Part shown: piece after piece, positions 16,196 to 24,497 of the stretch | Layout: each line of letters begins with the position of its first letter | Position numbering within the stretch: position 1 is the stretch's first letter | DNA from: an uncultured Chitinophagaceae bacterium | Lineage (GTDB): Bacteria > Bacteroidota > Bacteroidia > Chitinophagales > Chitinophagaceae | Direction: 5' to 3' | Assembly (NCBI GenBank): GCA_903883945.1 | Contig: CAISCV010000072.1 | Coordinates: 1-41,421 of the forward strand | DNA: 41,421 bases | The notes under the pieces: generated by a model | The model's database searches: none | What the model was told of the DNA's origin: nothing | What the model saw: only the letters and a program-made list of their open reading frames with translations | Program-made: the position numbers and the translations under genes

Positions 16196-17717
16196 AGTAT
16201 CTACGGATGAGCAAGCCGAAAAGGGGTTTAGTCTAAGAGACCAAAAGGACAAATTGACAAAGTACTGCGAAGCCAAAGGCATTGAGGTAATGAGGCATTT
16301 TGAGGATGATGGCTATTCTGCCAAAACATTCAAAAGACCGCAATTTGATAGCTTGCTTGAGTATCTAAAAAAGAACAAGGGCGTTATTAGAAAGCTGCTG
16401 ATAATAAAGTGGGATAGGTTTTCTCGTAACACAGAAGCCTCTTTTGTTATGATTACCCAATTGCATAAACTTGGCGTTGAGGTGGAAGCAATAGAGCAAA
16501 GGCTGGATGATAGTGTGCCTGAAAACCTAATAATGAAGGCATTGTATTTAGCAATACCCGAAGTAGAAAACCTAAGAAGATCCCTTAACACTACGAATGG
16601 GATGCGAAGGGCATTGAAAGAAGGGCGGTATGTGAGTACTGCACCTTATGGATTTAAGAATGTAAGGGATGCCCAAAACAGACCAATAATAGTGCATTCG
16701 GCTATGGCGGAAGTCCTTAAAAAAGCTTTTGAATTGTTTGCTACCGGAACATGGCAGATAGAAATATTGCGAAAGAAGCTTTATGGCGAAGGGATGAAAG
16801 TAAGCAAAAGCAATTTTCATGTTTTACTGCGTAATCCTATTTATTGTGGCAAACTACGTGTGAAAGCTTTTAGGGACGAAGAGGAAGAAATAGTGCAAGG
16901 TATCCATGAGCCGATAGTAAGTGAGGAACTTTTTAATGATGTGCAGAATGTACTGGACGGTAAAAAGAAAAGCAAGTATAAATATGCCCTTGTAAACAAA
17001 GACTATCCAATGAGGGGACATCTAATTTGCCCAAGATGCGGCAAAACCTTAACAGGAAGTTCTGGAAAGGGGAACGGTGGTTTGTATTTCTACTACCATT
17101 GTACCAAAGGTTGCAAGGAAAGACACAAGACAGAAATAGCCCATACTGCTTTTGAAAGTTGGTTGGGTGACATTACCCTAAAGCCTGAAATTGCTGCCTT
17201 GTATATGGCTGTAATGGAAGATACCTTTAAAACTAATGAAGGGGATAGGGAACAAGATATTAAGAAAATACAAGCTGCAATTGATAAAAACAGGGAATTG
17301 CTAGATAAAGCTACTAATAAACTGTTGGAAGATGAAATAGATAAGGATGATTTTAAAAGGATAAAGGAAAAAATTGGTAGAGAATCAATGGACTGCCAAA
17401 AGCAGATTAGTGACCTTAAAGCTGCGGAAAGTGGGTATAAGGAATATTGCCGCTTTGGCTTTTCGCTTTTGAGTGACATGAAAAACTGTTATGTTTCTGC
17501 TAACCTAGAAAACAGGCAAAAGATGCTTGGTTTGATATTCCCAGAGAAACTAGTATTTTATAATAGTACTTTTCAAACCATGGAAGCTAATGAGGTGCTA
17601 TCGCTACTATGCAATGGTGGTAAGGGTTTCAGCATTGGGGAAAAAGAAAAGAGCAGCGAAAATGCTGCTCAGTCCTGTGTGGTGACCGCGTTAGGATTCA
17701 AACCTAAAACCTTCTGA
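16170..17717 (+). CDS. Large serine recombinase (site-specific integrase of the island)
   Basis: This 515-aa recombinase has an N-terminal resolvase domain IIYTRVSTDEQAEKGFSL with catalytic S11, and the arginine-containing WDRFSRN block. A recombinase domain follows (about 155-270, with RNPIYCGKLRVKAF), then a zinc ribbon with LICPRCGKTLTG and HCTKGC, and a coiled coil near 355-420. It is the only integrase in the window and is probably what moves the island. Its last dozen codons (AQSCVVTALGFKPKTF region) are antisense to the tRNA-Arg gene, and the stop TGA lies inside that tRNA. The preceding codons overlap the tRNA terminator hairpin. This places the recombination junction at or near the tRNA 3' end. 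The natural C-terminus before integration may be different. No frameshift is seen. Confidence 0.9.
   Translation: MIPAIIYTRVSTDEQAEKGFSLRDQKDKLTKYCEAKGIEVMRHFEDDGYSAKTFKRPQFDSLLEYLKKNKGVIRKLLIIKWDRFSRNTEASFVMITQLHKLGVEVEAIEQRLDDSVPENLIMKALYLAIPEVENLRRSLNTTNGMRRALKEGRYVSTAPYGFKNVRDAQNRPIIVHSAMAEVLKKAFELFATGTWQIEILRKKLYGEGMKVSKSNFHVLLRNPIYCGKLRVKAFRDEEEEIVQGIHEPIVSEELFNDVQNVLDGKKKSKYKYALVNKDYPMRGHLICPRCGKTLTGSSGKGNGGLYFYYHCTKGCKERHKTEIAHTAFESWLGDITLKPEIAALYMAVMEDTFKTNEGDREQDIKKIQAAIDKNRELLDKATNKLLEDEIDKDDFKRIKEKIGRESMDCQKQISDLKAAESGYKEYCRFGFSLLSDMKNCYVSANLENRQKMLGLIFPEKLVFYNSTFQTMEANEVLSLLCNGGKGFSIGEKEKSSENAAQSCVVTALGFKPKTF
17641..17670 (-). terminator. Intrinsic terminator of tRNA-Arg, inside the recombinase reading frame
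   Basis: On the minus strand a 7-bp stem GAGCAGC/GCTGCTC with a 6-nt loop is followed by TTTTCTTTTT. It lies 10 bp beyond the encoded CCA of the tRNA. The same bases encode residues near 491-500 of the recombinase on the other strand. Confidence 0.75.
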
Positions 17718-17756
17718 TCCGTAGTCAGATGCTCTATTCAGTTGAGCTACGCAGCC
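17680..17756 (-). tRNA. tRNA-Arg (anticodon ACG)
   Basis: The cloverleaf is complete on the minus strand. Acceptor GGCTGCG pairs with CGCGGTC, with two G-U wobbles (2-71 and 4-69). The D stem is GCTC/GAGC, the anticodon stem TCTGA/TCAGA has loop CTACGGA (anticodon ACG), and the T stem is TTAGG/CCTAA. The discriminator is A and CCA is encoded. The recombinase stop codon falls in its anticodon-arm region on the opposite strand. It is the likely attachment site of the island; no second copy of its 3' end was found in the window. Confidence 0.95.
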
Positions 17757-17774
17757 ATTTCCGCTAACGGATTG

Positions 17775-17804
17775 CAAATATAATAGCTGAAACCCAATTA
17801 ACAA
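17775..17804 (-). promoter_or_regulatory. Promoter of tRNA-Arg (TTG-N19-TATATTTG)
   Basis: On the minus strand TTG (17804-17802), exactly 19 bp, then TATATTTG (17782-17775) matches the Bacteroidota vegetative promoter. It ends 18 bp before the tRNA 5' end, so transcription of the tRNA does not depend on the island. Confidence 0.8.
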
Positions 17805-17841
17805 GCATATTCCTGAAAGTTATCAAAAGAGATAAAAGACA

Positions 17842-19908
17842 CTAGTAATTTAATAGCTTATCTAATCGTGCAATTACCTTGTCTACATTTGGTAACATAG
17901 CTGCTTCTAAAGCCATATTCATGGGTATTGCAGGCAGATTCATTGCCCCTATCACCTCTACTTTAGCATCTAGAAAGTGATAACAATTATTAGAGATACG
18001 TAGTGATAATGACTCTGCGAATGAGTTATTCTGTTGTTCTTCACTTAACACAATCACCTTACCGTGACGGGTTACTGTCTCAAATATTAATTCTTCATCT
18101 AATGGGAACAGCGTTCTTAAATCTATCACCTCTACCCTACCCGGATACTTTTTGGCAGCAGCCTTGGCCCAATAAACGCCCATACCATAAGTTATGATAC
18201 ATACACTTTCTCCCTTTTTAACAAAAGCATTGTCGGCAGGAAGTATGATATTTGCTTTTCCTAACGGAAATATATAATCTCTGGATGGCTCCACCATTTT
18301 AGCATCTTCTGTACCGGGTAGCTTACTCCAATAAATACCTTTATGTTCCAACATTACCACGGGATTGGGATCGTAGAAAGCGGCTTTCATCAATCCTTTC
18401 ATATCTGCTGCATTGGATGGATATACCACTTTAATACCTTTTATACAAAGTAAAGTGCTCTCCACACTACCACTATGATAAGGTCCCCCACCACCATAAG
18501 CACCTACAGGAACCCTTAAGATTGCTCCTATTGGGAACTTGCCATTGGTTAGATAATTAGACTTAGATACTTCACTCACCAACTGATTGAAGCCTGGATA
18601 GATATAGTCGCCGAACTGTACTTCTACAATTGGCTTTAAGCCCATTGCAGACATACCAACGGTGCTTCCAACAATATAAGCCTCTTGTGTTGCCGTATTA
18701 AATACCCTTCTATCCCCAAACTTTTCTGCCAAAGTAGCTGTTTCTCTAAACACACCACCTAATCTTCTTCCCACATCCTGACCATACAAAACAGCTTCGT
18801 CGTGGTCTTCCATTATCTCTTCTATTGCGTGCAAAGCTGCATCTACCATCAATACTTTCTCTGCACCCTTAGGGCTTCTTTCTCCTTTCTCCTCATTTAC
18901 TTTTGTAGGTGCAAATACGTTATCCCCTACGGTAGTAATATCTGGTTCAGGAGCAGTGGCTGCTTTTTTGAACGATTCTGTTACCAAGCGTTGTGCATCG
19001 GCTTCTACTTCATTTATTTCGTGTTCATTAAAACCTGCACTGCTTAATAATACTCGCATCTTCGGCAATGGATCATACAATCCATGTCTCAATAAATCTT
19101 CCCTATCTCTATAAAACTCCTTACGGATACTATTAGAATGGTGTCCCAACAAAGGCACGCGTGCATGCACTAATACAGGCTTGCGTTCTATCCTTGCATA
19201 AGAAATGGCTTGTTGCATAGTCTCGAAGCTGCGCATAAAGTCACTGCCATCGCATTGCAAACGGTGTAGACCTTTAAAACCTGAAGCATATTCATACGCA
19301 GTAGAGGTTCGTGTTTCTTCGGCAGTAGCACTCTTTCCCCACTGGTTATCTTGTACAAGATAAATAATCGGCAATTCCTTCAACACAGCAAACTGCAATG
19401 CCTCACTCACTTCCCCTTCTGTTACGCTACCGTCACCCATGGAACAAAGTACCACTGGCGTTTCGCCATCTACGCCTTTCTTTAATAAGTGGGAATGGGT
19501 TTTCTCTAAAAACTGTAGTCCGTGCGCCAAACCAGTTGTTGGGATTGCCTGCATACCGGTAGCACTACTCTGGTGAATGATGTTAGGACGAACGCCGTCC
19601 TTATTACTTGGATGACTATAATAGGAACGACCTGCGGAAAATGGGTCGTCCTTCTTTGCTAAGAGTTGTAACATCAGCTCATGGGTAGTAAACCCAATTG
19701 ACAACAACATACTATCATCGCGGTAATAGGGACTCACCCAATCACAAGAAAGCAATTGTAGCCCAGTGGCAATCTGTATGGCTTCGTGCCCCCTAGAAGT
19801 AGAGTGTTCATATTTACATACCTGCATATTGGCGTCAAAAGTATCGCCCATGGCTTTTGCCGTCACCATCAGCCTGTAGGCTTGTAGTAATGTTTCGCGG
19901 TTTAGCAT
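17842..19908 (-). CDS. Fused alpha/beta 2-oxoacid dehydrogenase E1
   Basis: This 688-aa single-chain E1 of the branched-chain/pyruvate type decarboxylates a 2-oxoacid with thiamine diphosphate and passes the acyl group to E2 lipoate. The alpha half (about 1-330) has the SRGHEAIQIATG block and the ThDP motif GDG at 158-160 ending at N188 (VQDNQW). A short linker (EKGERSPKG) joins it to a beta half (about 350-688) with LYGQDVGRRLGGVFR and the C-terminal transketolase domain. Fused E1 chains of this kind are common in Bacteroidota. It lies 44 bp downstream of the fumarylacetoacetase-family gene. Substrate preference (branched-chain 2-oxoacids or pyruvate) cannot be decided from sequence by eye. 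Confidence 0.9.
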   Translation of the reverse strand: MLNRETLLQAYRLMVTAKAMGDTFDANMQVCKYEHSTSRGHEAIQIATGLQLLSCDWVSPYYRDDSMLLSIGFTTHELMLQLLAKKDDPFSAGRSYYSHPSNKDGVRPNIIHQSSATGMQAIPTTGLAHGLQFLEKTHSHLLKKGVDGETPVVLCSMGDGSVTEGEVSEALQFAVLKELPIIYLVQDNQWGKSATAEETRTSTAYEYASGFKGLHRLQCDGSDFMRSFETMQQAISYARIERKPVLVHARVPLLGHHSNSIRKEFYRDREDLLRHGLYDPLPKMRVLLSSAGFNEHEINEVEADAQRLVTESFKKAATAPEPDITTVGDNVFAPTKVNEEKGERSPKGAEKVLMVDAALHAIEEIMEDHDEAVLYGQDVGRRLGGVFRETATLAEKFGDRRVFNTATQEAYIVGSTVGMSAMGLKPIVEVQFGDYIYPGFNQLVSEVSKSNYLTNGKFPIGAILRVPVGAYGGGGPYHSGSVESTLLCIKGIKVVYPSNAADMKGLMKAAFYDPNPVVMLEHKGIYWSKLPGTEDAKMVEPSRDYIFPLGKANIILPADNAFVKKGESVCIITYGMGVYWAKAAAKKYPGRVEVIDLRTLFPLDEELIFETVTRHGKVIVLSEEQQNNSFAESLSLRISNNCYHFLDAKVEVIGAMNLPAIPMNMALEAAMLPNVDKVIARLDKLLNY

Positions 19909-19952
19909 GTTGTAATACTTTTTACTTTCAAAATGAGGTTATATACTATTAT

Positions 19953-20567
19953 TTATTTGATATCCAACTTAAAAAAAGCTTCTTCACCAATAAATCCTTC
20001 CAACTTATCTCCCGGTAAACATTCTCCAACACCAGCAGGTGTACCCGTGTAGACCAAATCGCCGATATTGAGGGAGAAATATGTTGAAATATGTGATACT
20101 ATTTTATCAAACGAAAAAATCATGTCTTTAGTATTGCCAGACTGCACAATATTTTCATTCTGTTTTAACGAAAATAAAATAGGACTTAAAGAATTCGTTT
20201 CAATCAGGTCATTCCATCTGGTGGAAAGAAAAGCTGAGTTGTCCCAAGCCTTTGCTTTTTCCCACGGCAAACCCTTCTTCTTTAGTTCTACCTGAAGATC
20301 TCTTGCAGTAAAATCTATTCCCAAAGAATAGGCATTGTAATACTGCGAGGCAGCAGACTCTTGTAAGCTTCTGCCATTCTTGCAGATGCGCAATACAATC
20401 TCTATCTCGTAATGCAGTTCATTAGTAAACGAAGGATAGTAAAACGGGGTATTTGCTTGTATTAAAGCGCTTTTGGGCTTCATGAAAATAACTGGCTCTT
20501 CAGGTATTGCATTACCCAATTCCTTAGCGTGCTCGCTGTAATTACGCCCAACGCAGAAAATTTTCAT
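19953..20567 (-). CDS. Fumarylacetoacetate hydrolase family protein (FAHD1-like)
   Basis: A 204-aa protein with the FAH fold: VGRNYSEHAKELGN at the N-terminus, the metal-binding ELHYEIEIVL glutamates, YSLGIDFTARDLQ with the metal Asp, WEKAKAWDNSAFLS, and the closing YTGTPAGVGE motif. Short single-domain members act as acylpyruvate hydrolases, oxaloacetate decarboxylases or 2-hydroxyhepta-2,4-diene-dioate isomerases; FAHD1-type acylpyruvase/oxaloacetate decarboxylase is the closest guess. It sits upstream of the E1 gene on the same strand and may be cotranscribed with it. Start ATG at 20567 begins the conserved MKIFCVGRNY. Confidence 0.9.
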   Translation of the reverse strand: MKIFCVGRNYSEHAKELGNAIPEEPVIFMKPKSALIQANTPFYYPSFTNELHYEIEIVLRICKNGRSLQESAASQYYNAYSLGIDFTARDLQVELKKKGLPWEKAKAWDNSAFLSTRWNDLIETNSLSPILFSLKQNENIVQSGNTKDMIFSFDKIVSHISTYFSLNIGDLVYTGTPAGVGECLPGDKLEGFIGEEAFFKLDIK

Positions 20568-20688
20568 AATAGTACGTTTAAAATAACAATTATATAACCA
20601 CGTTTTTTGTCTTTTTGTAGTTGTAACACCACGCTAAAACGGTTACATATACTATATTCTAACAGCTATAACTGAAAACTTGTATAAT

Positions 20689-21267
20689 TTATTGTGTGAA
20701 GGATAGTGTATTTGCGAAATTCATGGCTTTTTCAATGCCAATGGTGGCAAACTGCTCGATTATTTCGGTGGATTTTTCTATTTTCTTTATAACGATAGGT
20801 CTCTCTTCAGGAAACCATTTACCCAACACAAACTCCACCTGCATTCCTTTGGGAAAGTTGTTGCCAATTCCAAATCGTAGTTTGGGATAAGTGTCAGTAC
20901 CAAGTGTCAGTTGAATATCGCGCAGACCATTGTGCCCAGCATCACTACCACTAGCACGTAACCTGATTTTACTTAGCGGTAATGCAAGGTCATCTACTAT
21001 GGTAAGGCTATTTTCAAGTTCAACTTTTTCTTTATCCAACCAATATTTAAAAGCCTTTCCACTAAGATTCATGTAAGTAGTCGGTTTAACACAGATAAAA
21101 ATCCGTCCCTTCCATTTCACTTCTGCCACATAAGCCAACCTATCTAGTTTATATTGCCCATTGTTTTTAATGACAAAAGCATCCAATACATCAAAACCTA
21201 TGTTGTGACGGGTATGGTTATACTCGCCACCTACGTTACCCAATCCAACCAATAAAAACTTACTCAT
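20689..21267 (-). CDS. pth: Peptidyl-tRNA hydrolase
   Basis: A 192-aa hydrolase that releases peptides from peptidyl-tRNA after abortive translation, in the cytosol. Landmarks are LLVGLGNVGGEY at the start (the family usually has GNPG; here Val replaces Pro), TRHNIGF with catalytic H21, VKPTTYMNLSG, the VDDLALP aspartate and SDAGHNGLRDI. Length is normal. It is on the minus strand after a 121-bp gap from the FAH-family gene and has a long 5' region (21268-21745) before the ilv cluster, so it is probably expressed from its own promoter. Confidence 0.95.
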   Translation of the reverse strand: MSKFLLVGLGNVGGEYNHTRHNIGFDVLDAFVIKNNGQYKLDRLAYVAEVKWKGRIFICVKPTTYMNLSGKAFKYWLDKEKVELENSLTIVDDLALPLSKIRLRASGSDAGHNGLRDIQLTLGTDTYPKLRFGIGNNFPKGMQVEFVLGKWFPEERPIVIKKIEKSTEIIEQFATIGIEKAMNFANTLSFTQ

Positions 21268-21683
21268 GGGACAAATGTAAATAGTTGGGGTTTATATTAA
21301 TCGATTGAGGTATCATAGTAATTTATTTATTATGTAAAAACTATAATTTTCACACCATCAGCAAATATTAGTTTATACCAATTAACAGAATAAAGAGCTG
21401 TTAACAACTAAGGCATTAATAATTAAAACAACCCAATTAGCAGCGATTTTTAAAGTAAAAAATTGTTCCACTGAAGATACTTTCGATTCCAATAATTAAA
21501 CATTCGATACCATTGAAGTCATATTCAGAGCAAATGAAAGCACTACTGATATCAAATTCGAAGTAGTTCTTTTCAAAAAACGCTCATCCGATCCCAATAA
21601 TAAAAATCGTAAGAATCAGCTCTTTATTTTGCAATTTGGCAAAATATATTACTTAACGGCTCTTTAATACCTCATCAATACAA
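21268..21683. other. Gene-free stretch with a 23-bp imperfect inverted repeat and possible decayed ORF
   Basis: Between pth and the ilvC terminator no intact gene is seen. AATAAAGAGCTG occurs at 21389-21400 and as its exact reverse complement at 21617-21628, with weaker matching for another 11 bp outward (21378-21639). Inside, a plus-strand frame without a start codon reads like protein (TFDTIEVIFRANES, TDIKFEVVLFKKRSS) after one in-frame stop. This looks like a decayed small element or gene remnant. Confidence 0.4.
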
Positions 21684-21713
21684 GAATAGGCTGCCCTTCT
21701 GGACAGCCTATTC
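21684..21713 (-). terminator. Hairpin terminator after ilvC
   Basis: A 10-bp perfect stem (GAATAGGCTG and its complement) with a 10-nt loop lies 33 bp after the ilvC stop. The U-tract is poor on the minus strand (TTGTATTG) and somewhat better on the plus strand (TTTAAAAA), so it may act in both directions. It closes the branched-chain amino acid cluster. Confidence 0.6.
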
Positions 21714-21745
21714 TTTAAAAATATTAAATTGAAATTGAAATCTAG

Positions 21746-23230
21746 TTAGGCTTCAGTAGCGATAGATTTCATTGCGGTCATAGCTGCTCTCAATGTAGCC
21801 CCTACTTCCTCAATCTGATGTGCACGGATTGATTTATTTACTGCGATGATTTCTTTATTATCAACGCCATTGTCCTTACCAGCATTGAAGTTTGTACCGA
21901 TAACATCTGTACCTATTTTCTTCATGAAATCAGCCAATAAAGGTTTACAAGCATGATCGAACAAGTAACAACCATACTCGGCAGTATCGGAGATTACACG
22001 GTTCATTTCGAACAATTTCTTACGTGCAATGGTGTTTGCAATCAATGGGGTTTCGTGCAATGACTCGTAGTAAGCAGACTCGGCCTTGATACCAGATTGA
22101 ACCATTGTTTCGAAAGCCAACTCAACGCCAGACTTAACAAAAGCAACCATCAACAAACCATTGTCAAAGAACTCTTGCTCAGCAATCTTAGCACTGGTAA
22201 CAGCAGTTTTTTCGAAAGCAGTTTCGCCAGTGGCAGCGCGCCAAGTCAATAGGTTCTTATCATCATTTGCCCAGTCTTCCATCATGGTCTTGGAAAATTC
22301 ACCGCTCATGATATCATCCTGATGTTTTTGGAACAATGGACGCATGATAGTCTTTAATTCTTCAGCCAGTTCAAATGCTTTAATTTTAGCAGGATTGCTC
22401 AAACGATCCATCATGGCAGTGATACCACCTTGTTTTAATGCTTCAGTAATTACTTCCCAACCATATTGAATTAACTTAGCCGCATAAGCACCATCAATTC
22501 CTTTCTCAACCATCTTATCAAAACTAAGGATAGAACCTGTTTGCAACAAACCACAAAGGATGGTTTGTTCGCCCATCAAATCTGACTTAACTTCTGCAAC
22601 AAAAGAAGATTTCAAAACACCCGCTCTATGTCCGCCTGTACCGGCTGCATAAGCCTTAGCTTGTTCCCAACCTTTACCTTGAGGATCGTTTTCTGGGTGA
22701 ACCGCAATCAGGGTAGGTACGCCAAAACCACGTACATATTCCGCACGAACTTCAGAACCAGGACATTTAGGAGCCACCATAATAACGGTTAAGTCCTTAC
22801 GGATTTGCATTCCTTCTTCCACAATATTAAAACCATGAGAGTAAGAAAGTGTAGCACCTTGTTTCATTAAAGGCATTACCGCACTCACCACAGCAGTGTG
22901 TTGTTTATCAGGTGTAAGGTTGATAACCAAATCGGCAGTAGGAATTAATTCATCATAAGTACCTACTGTAAAGCCGTTTTCGGTAACACCTTTCCAGCTT
23001 GCACGTTTGCTTTCAATAGCTTCCTTTCGCAAAGCATAAGAAACATCTAACCCTGAATCACGAAGGTTCAAACCTTGGTTAAGACCTTGTGCACCAGCAC
23101 CCACTATTACTATTTTCTTACCTTTTAGAGCAGTAACGCCATCAGCGAACTGACTGCCGTCCATAAACTCACATACGCCTAACTGACTTAATTTTTCTCT
23201 CAATGAAAGCGTGTTGAAATAATTTGCCAT
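21746..23230 (-). CDS. ilvC: Ketol-acid reductoisomerase, class II
   Basis: A 494-aa enzyme that isomerises and reduces acetolactate or acetohydroxybutyrate with NAD(P)H and Mg2+. It begins [18 protein letters not shown]; the Rossmann motif [12 protein letters not shown] is at 41-52, the CPGSEVR block follows, and two knotted C-terminal domains carry the metal ligands ([14 protein letters not shown]). The length is that of the long class II form found in Bacteroidota and Enterobacteria. A longer frame to 23278 would add 16 residues ([10 protein letters not shown]...) encoded by the CCCCTAAAGGGG repeat; the ATG at 23230 is the conserved start. Last gene of the cluster. Confidence 0.97.
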   Translation of the reverse strand: MANYFNTLSLREKLSQLGVCEFMDGSQFADGVTALKGKKIVIVGAGAQGLNQGLNLRDSGLDVSYALRKEAIESKRASWKGVTENGFTVGTYDELIPTADLVINLTPDKQHTAVVSAVMPLMKQGATLSYSHGFNIVEEGMQIRKDLTVIMVAPKCPGSEVRAEYVRGFGVPTLIAVHPENDPQGKGWEQAKAYAAGTGGHRAGVLKSSFVAEVKSDLMGEQTILCGLLQTGSILSFDKMVEKGIDGAYAAKLIQYGWEVITEALKQGGITAMMDRLSNPAKIKAFELAEELKTIMRPLFQKHQDDIMSGEFSKTMMEDWANDDKNLLTWRAATGETAFEKTAVTSAKIAEQEFFDNGLLMVAFVKSGVELAFETMVQSGIKAESAYYESLHETPLIANTIARKKLFEMNRVISDTAEYGCYLFDHACKPLLADFMKKIGTDVIGTNFNAGKDNGVDNKEIIAVNKSIRAHQIEEVGATLRAAMTAMKSIATEA

Positions 23231-23248
23231 CGTTTCTTTTGTTTTCCG

Positions 23249-23267
23249 CCCCCGTCCCCTAAAGGGG
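23249..23267. repeat. CCCCTAAAGGGG-core dispersed repeat, copy 1 (upstream of ilvC)
   Basis: The 19-bp unit CCCCCGTCCCCTAAAGGGG lies 19 bp upstream of the ilvC start. It matches copies at 26221-26239 and, inverted, 26984-27002, with one base difference (G for A). Confidence 0.75.
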
Positions 23268-23331
23268 TGTAAGGGCAATTGTTAATTACTATTTTATTGA
23301 ATGAATTTAACGGGCTGCAAAGTAAAGGAGT

Positions 23332-23931
23332 TTACATTGAAAATACACCTTCGCGTTTGCCCAGATATTCATTTTCAGACAACTCCTCAGCAGGCTGGTA
23401 TGCTTCAAACTCACGAAGCTTTTCATGAAAACCACTACTAGCCTTGATGATGGCTACACGTGCACTGCGCACAAACTCTATGAGTCCAAAAGGTGCCAAA
23501 GCATTAATTAACCCTTCGGTTTCTTCGCGGTGACCAGTTGTTTCGAAGATGACATAATCTTTTCTGATTACAACCGCCCTTGCACCATGTTTATGTAAGA
23601 GACGCTCCACCAATACCTTCTCGGCAATAATTTCTGTGGGTACTTTATACAAAGCCAACTCCTGCCAGATGATTTCGTCATTGGTATTGAAGTAGGCCTT
23701 TAGTACCTCCACTTGTTTTTCTATCTGACGGCAAAGTTTGCGAACCACATCTTCATACTCATTGATTACAATGGTAAAACGGTGGATGCCCTCTGCTTCA
23801 GATGGAGAGGTGTTCAAGCTTTCTATATTGATTTTTCTTCTTGAGAAGATAATGGCAATACGATTGAGTAAGCCCACCTGATTTTCGGTGTAAACTGTGA
23901 TGGTGAATTCTTGTTTTATACTTTCTTCCAT
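23332..23931 (-). CDS. ilvN: Acetolactate synthase small (regulatory) subunit
   Basis: A 199-aa regulatory subunit with an N-terminal ACT domain (FTITVYTENQVGLLNRIAII, then NIESLNTSPSEAEGIHRFTI) and the C-terminal extension typical of longer IlvN/IlvH proteins. It binds the catalytic IlvB and confers valine feedback. In this cluster it is separated from ilvB by a broken ORF6N gene of about 520 bp, which is unusual, since ilvB and ilvN are normally adjacent. The start ATG at 23931 gives the complete ACT strand. Confidence 0.95.
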   Translation of the reverse strand: MEESIKQEFTITVYTENQVGLLNRIAIIFSRRKINIESLNTSPSEAEGIHRFTIVINEYEDVVRKLCRQIEKQVEVLKAYFNTNDEIIWQELALYKVPTEIIAEKVLVERLLHKHGARAVVIRKDYVIFETTGHREETEGLINALAPFGLIEFVRSARVAIIKASSGFHEKLREFEAYQPAEELSENEYLGKREGVFSM

Positions 23932-23949
23932 ATCCTGCTTTTTTATACT

Positions 23950-24467
23950 TTAAGATTCTTGAATGAATCCAATTTTAGACCTTTCTATTTGTGCCTTACT
24001 TTTCTCTTCCTTTTGTAATAGAAATCGTAAAGCCTGATTAATATCTTTAAACTTTATTTCCATTTCTGTTTCCAATTCTGAAATCTTATTGAGAGTTCCT
24101 GATAATTATTTAGATGCTGCCTCAAAACAACAAAGGCTCTCATAATTGAGATGTTTACTTAAACAGCAGGCTTACTTTTCAAAACACTTGTAAGCATTGC
24201 CACGCCTTGCTCCGTAAATACCGATGGAATTGAAGGACTAAACTTTGCCGTCTCGGGCAAGAGGTTATCACAATTTGTGATAACCTCTTGCCATTCTGCT
24301 TTTGTTAGTTGAAACATGAAATCGCTTGGAAATCTAAATATGTTTCTTTTAACAGCTTGTTTCAATACCCTTGTTTCAACTTGATATAATGTAGCCAAAT
24401 GAAAATCAAACATTACAGGATAGCCCCTGATTGTAAAAATCTGTTGTTTAAGCAATCCTATTTCCAT
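23950..24467 (-). pseudogene. ORF6N-domain protein gene, broken by a stop and a frameshift
   Basis: The first 102 codons encode a normal ORF6N domain ([35 protein letters not shown]). An in-frame TAA at 24161-24159 follows KPAV. Reading through it the same frame continues VNISIMRAFVVLRQHLNNYQELS, here a classic ORF6N continuation, and a one-base shift near 24086-24094 is then needed to reach ISELETEMEIKFKDINQAL and a TAA at 23952-23950. So the original gene was about 172 codons, like the intact copy at 26315-26836. It is inserted between ilvB and ilvN. ORF6N domains are DNA-binding modules known from phages and common in Bacteroidota. The truncated product may still be made. Confidence 0.75.
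24256..24292. repeat. 37-nt perfect palindrome with CACAATTTGTG core, inside the ORF6N pseudogene
   Basis: Two 18-bp arms (left arm GGCAAGAGGTTATCACAA) flank a single T. The centre CACAA-T-TTGTG is shared with the palindrome at 26628-26654, while the outer arms differ and remain self-complementary. Confidence 0.8.
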
Positions 24468-24497
24468 GATCTCTTTATTGAAAGGTTACCGTCAGTT

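Noticed and set aside
377-17717. Insertion sequence or transposase in the island
   Set aside because: No DDE, HUH or TnpB-type protein is seen; the serine recombinase is the only mobility enzyme.
21746-23278. Longer ilvC start adding 16 residues
   Set aside because: The extra residues are encoded by the dispersed CCCCTAAAGGGG repeat, and the conserved IlvC N-terminus starts at the ATG at 23230.
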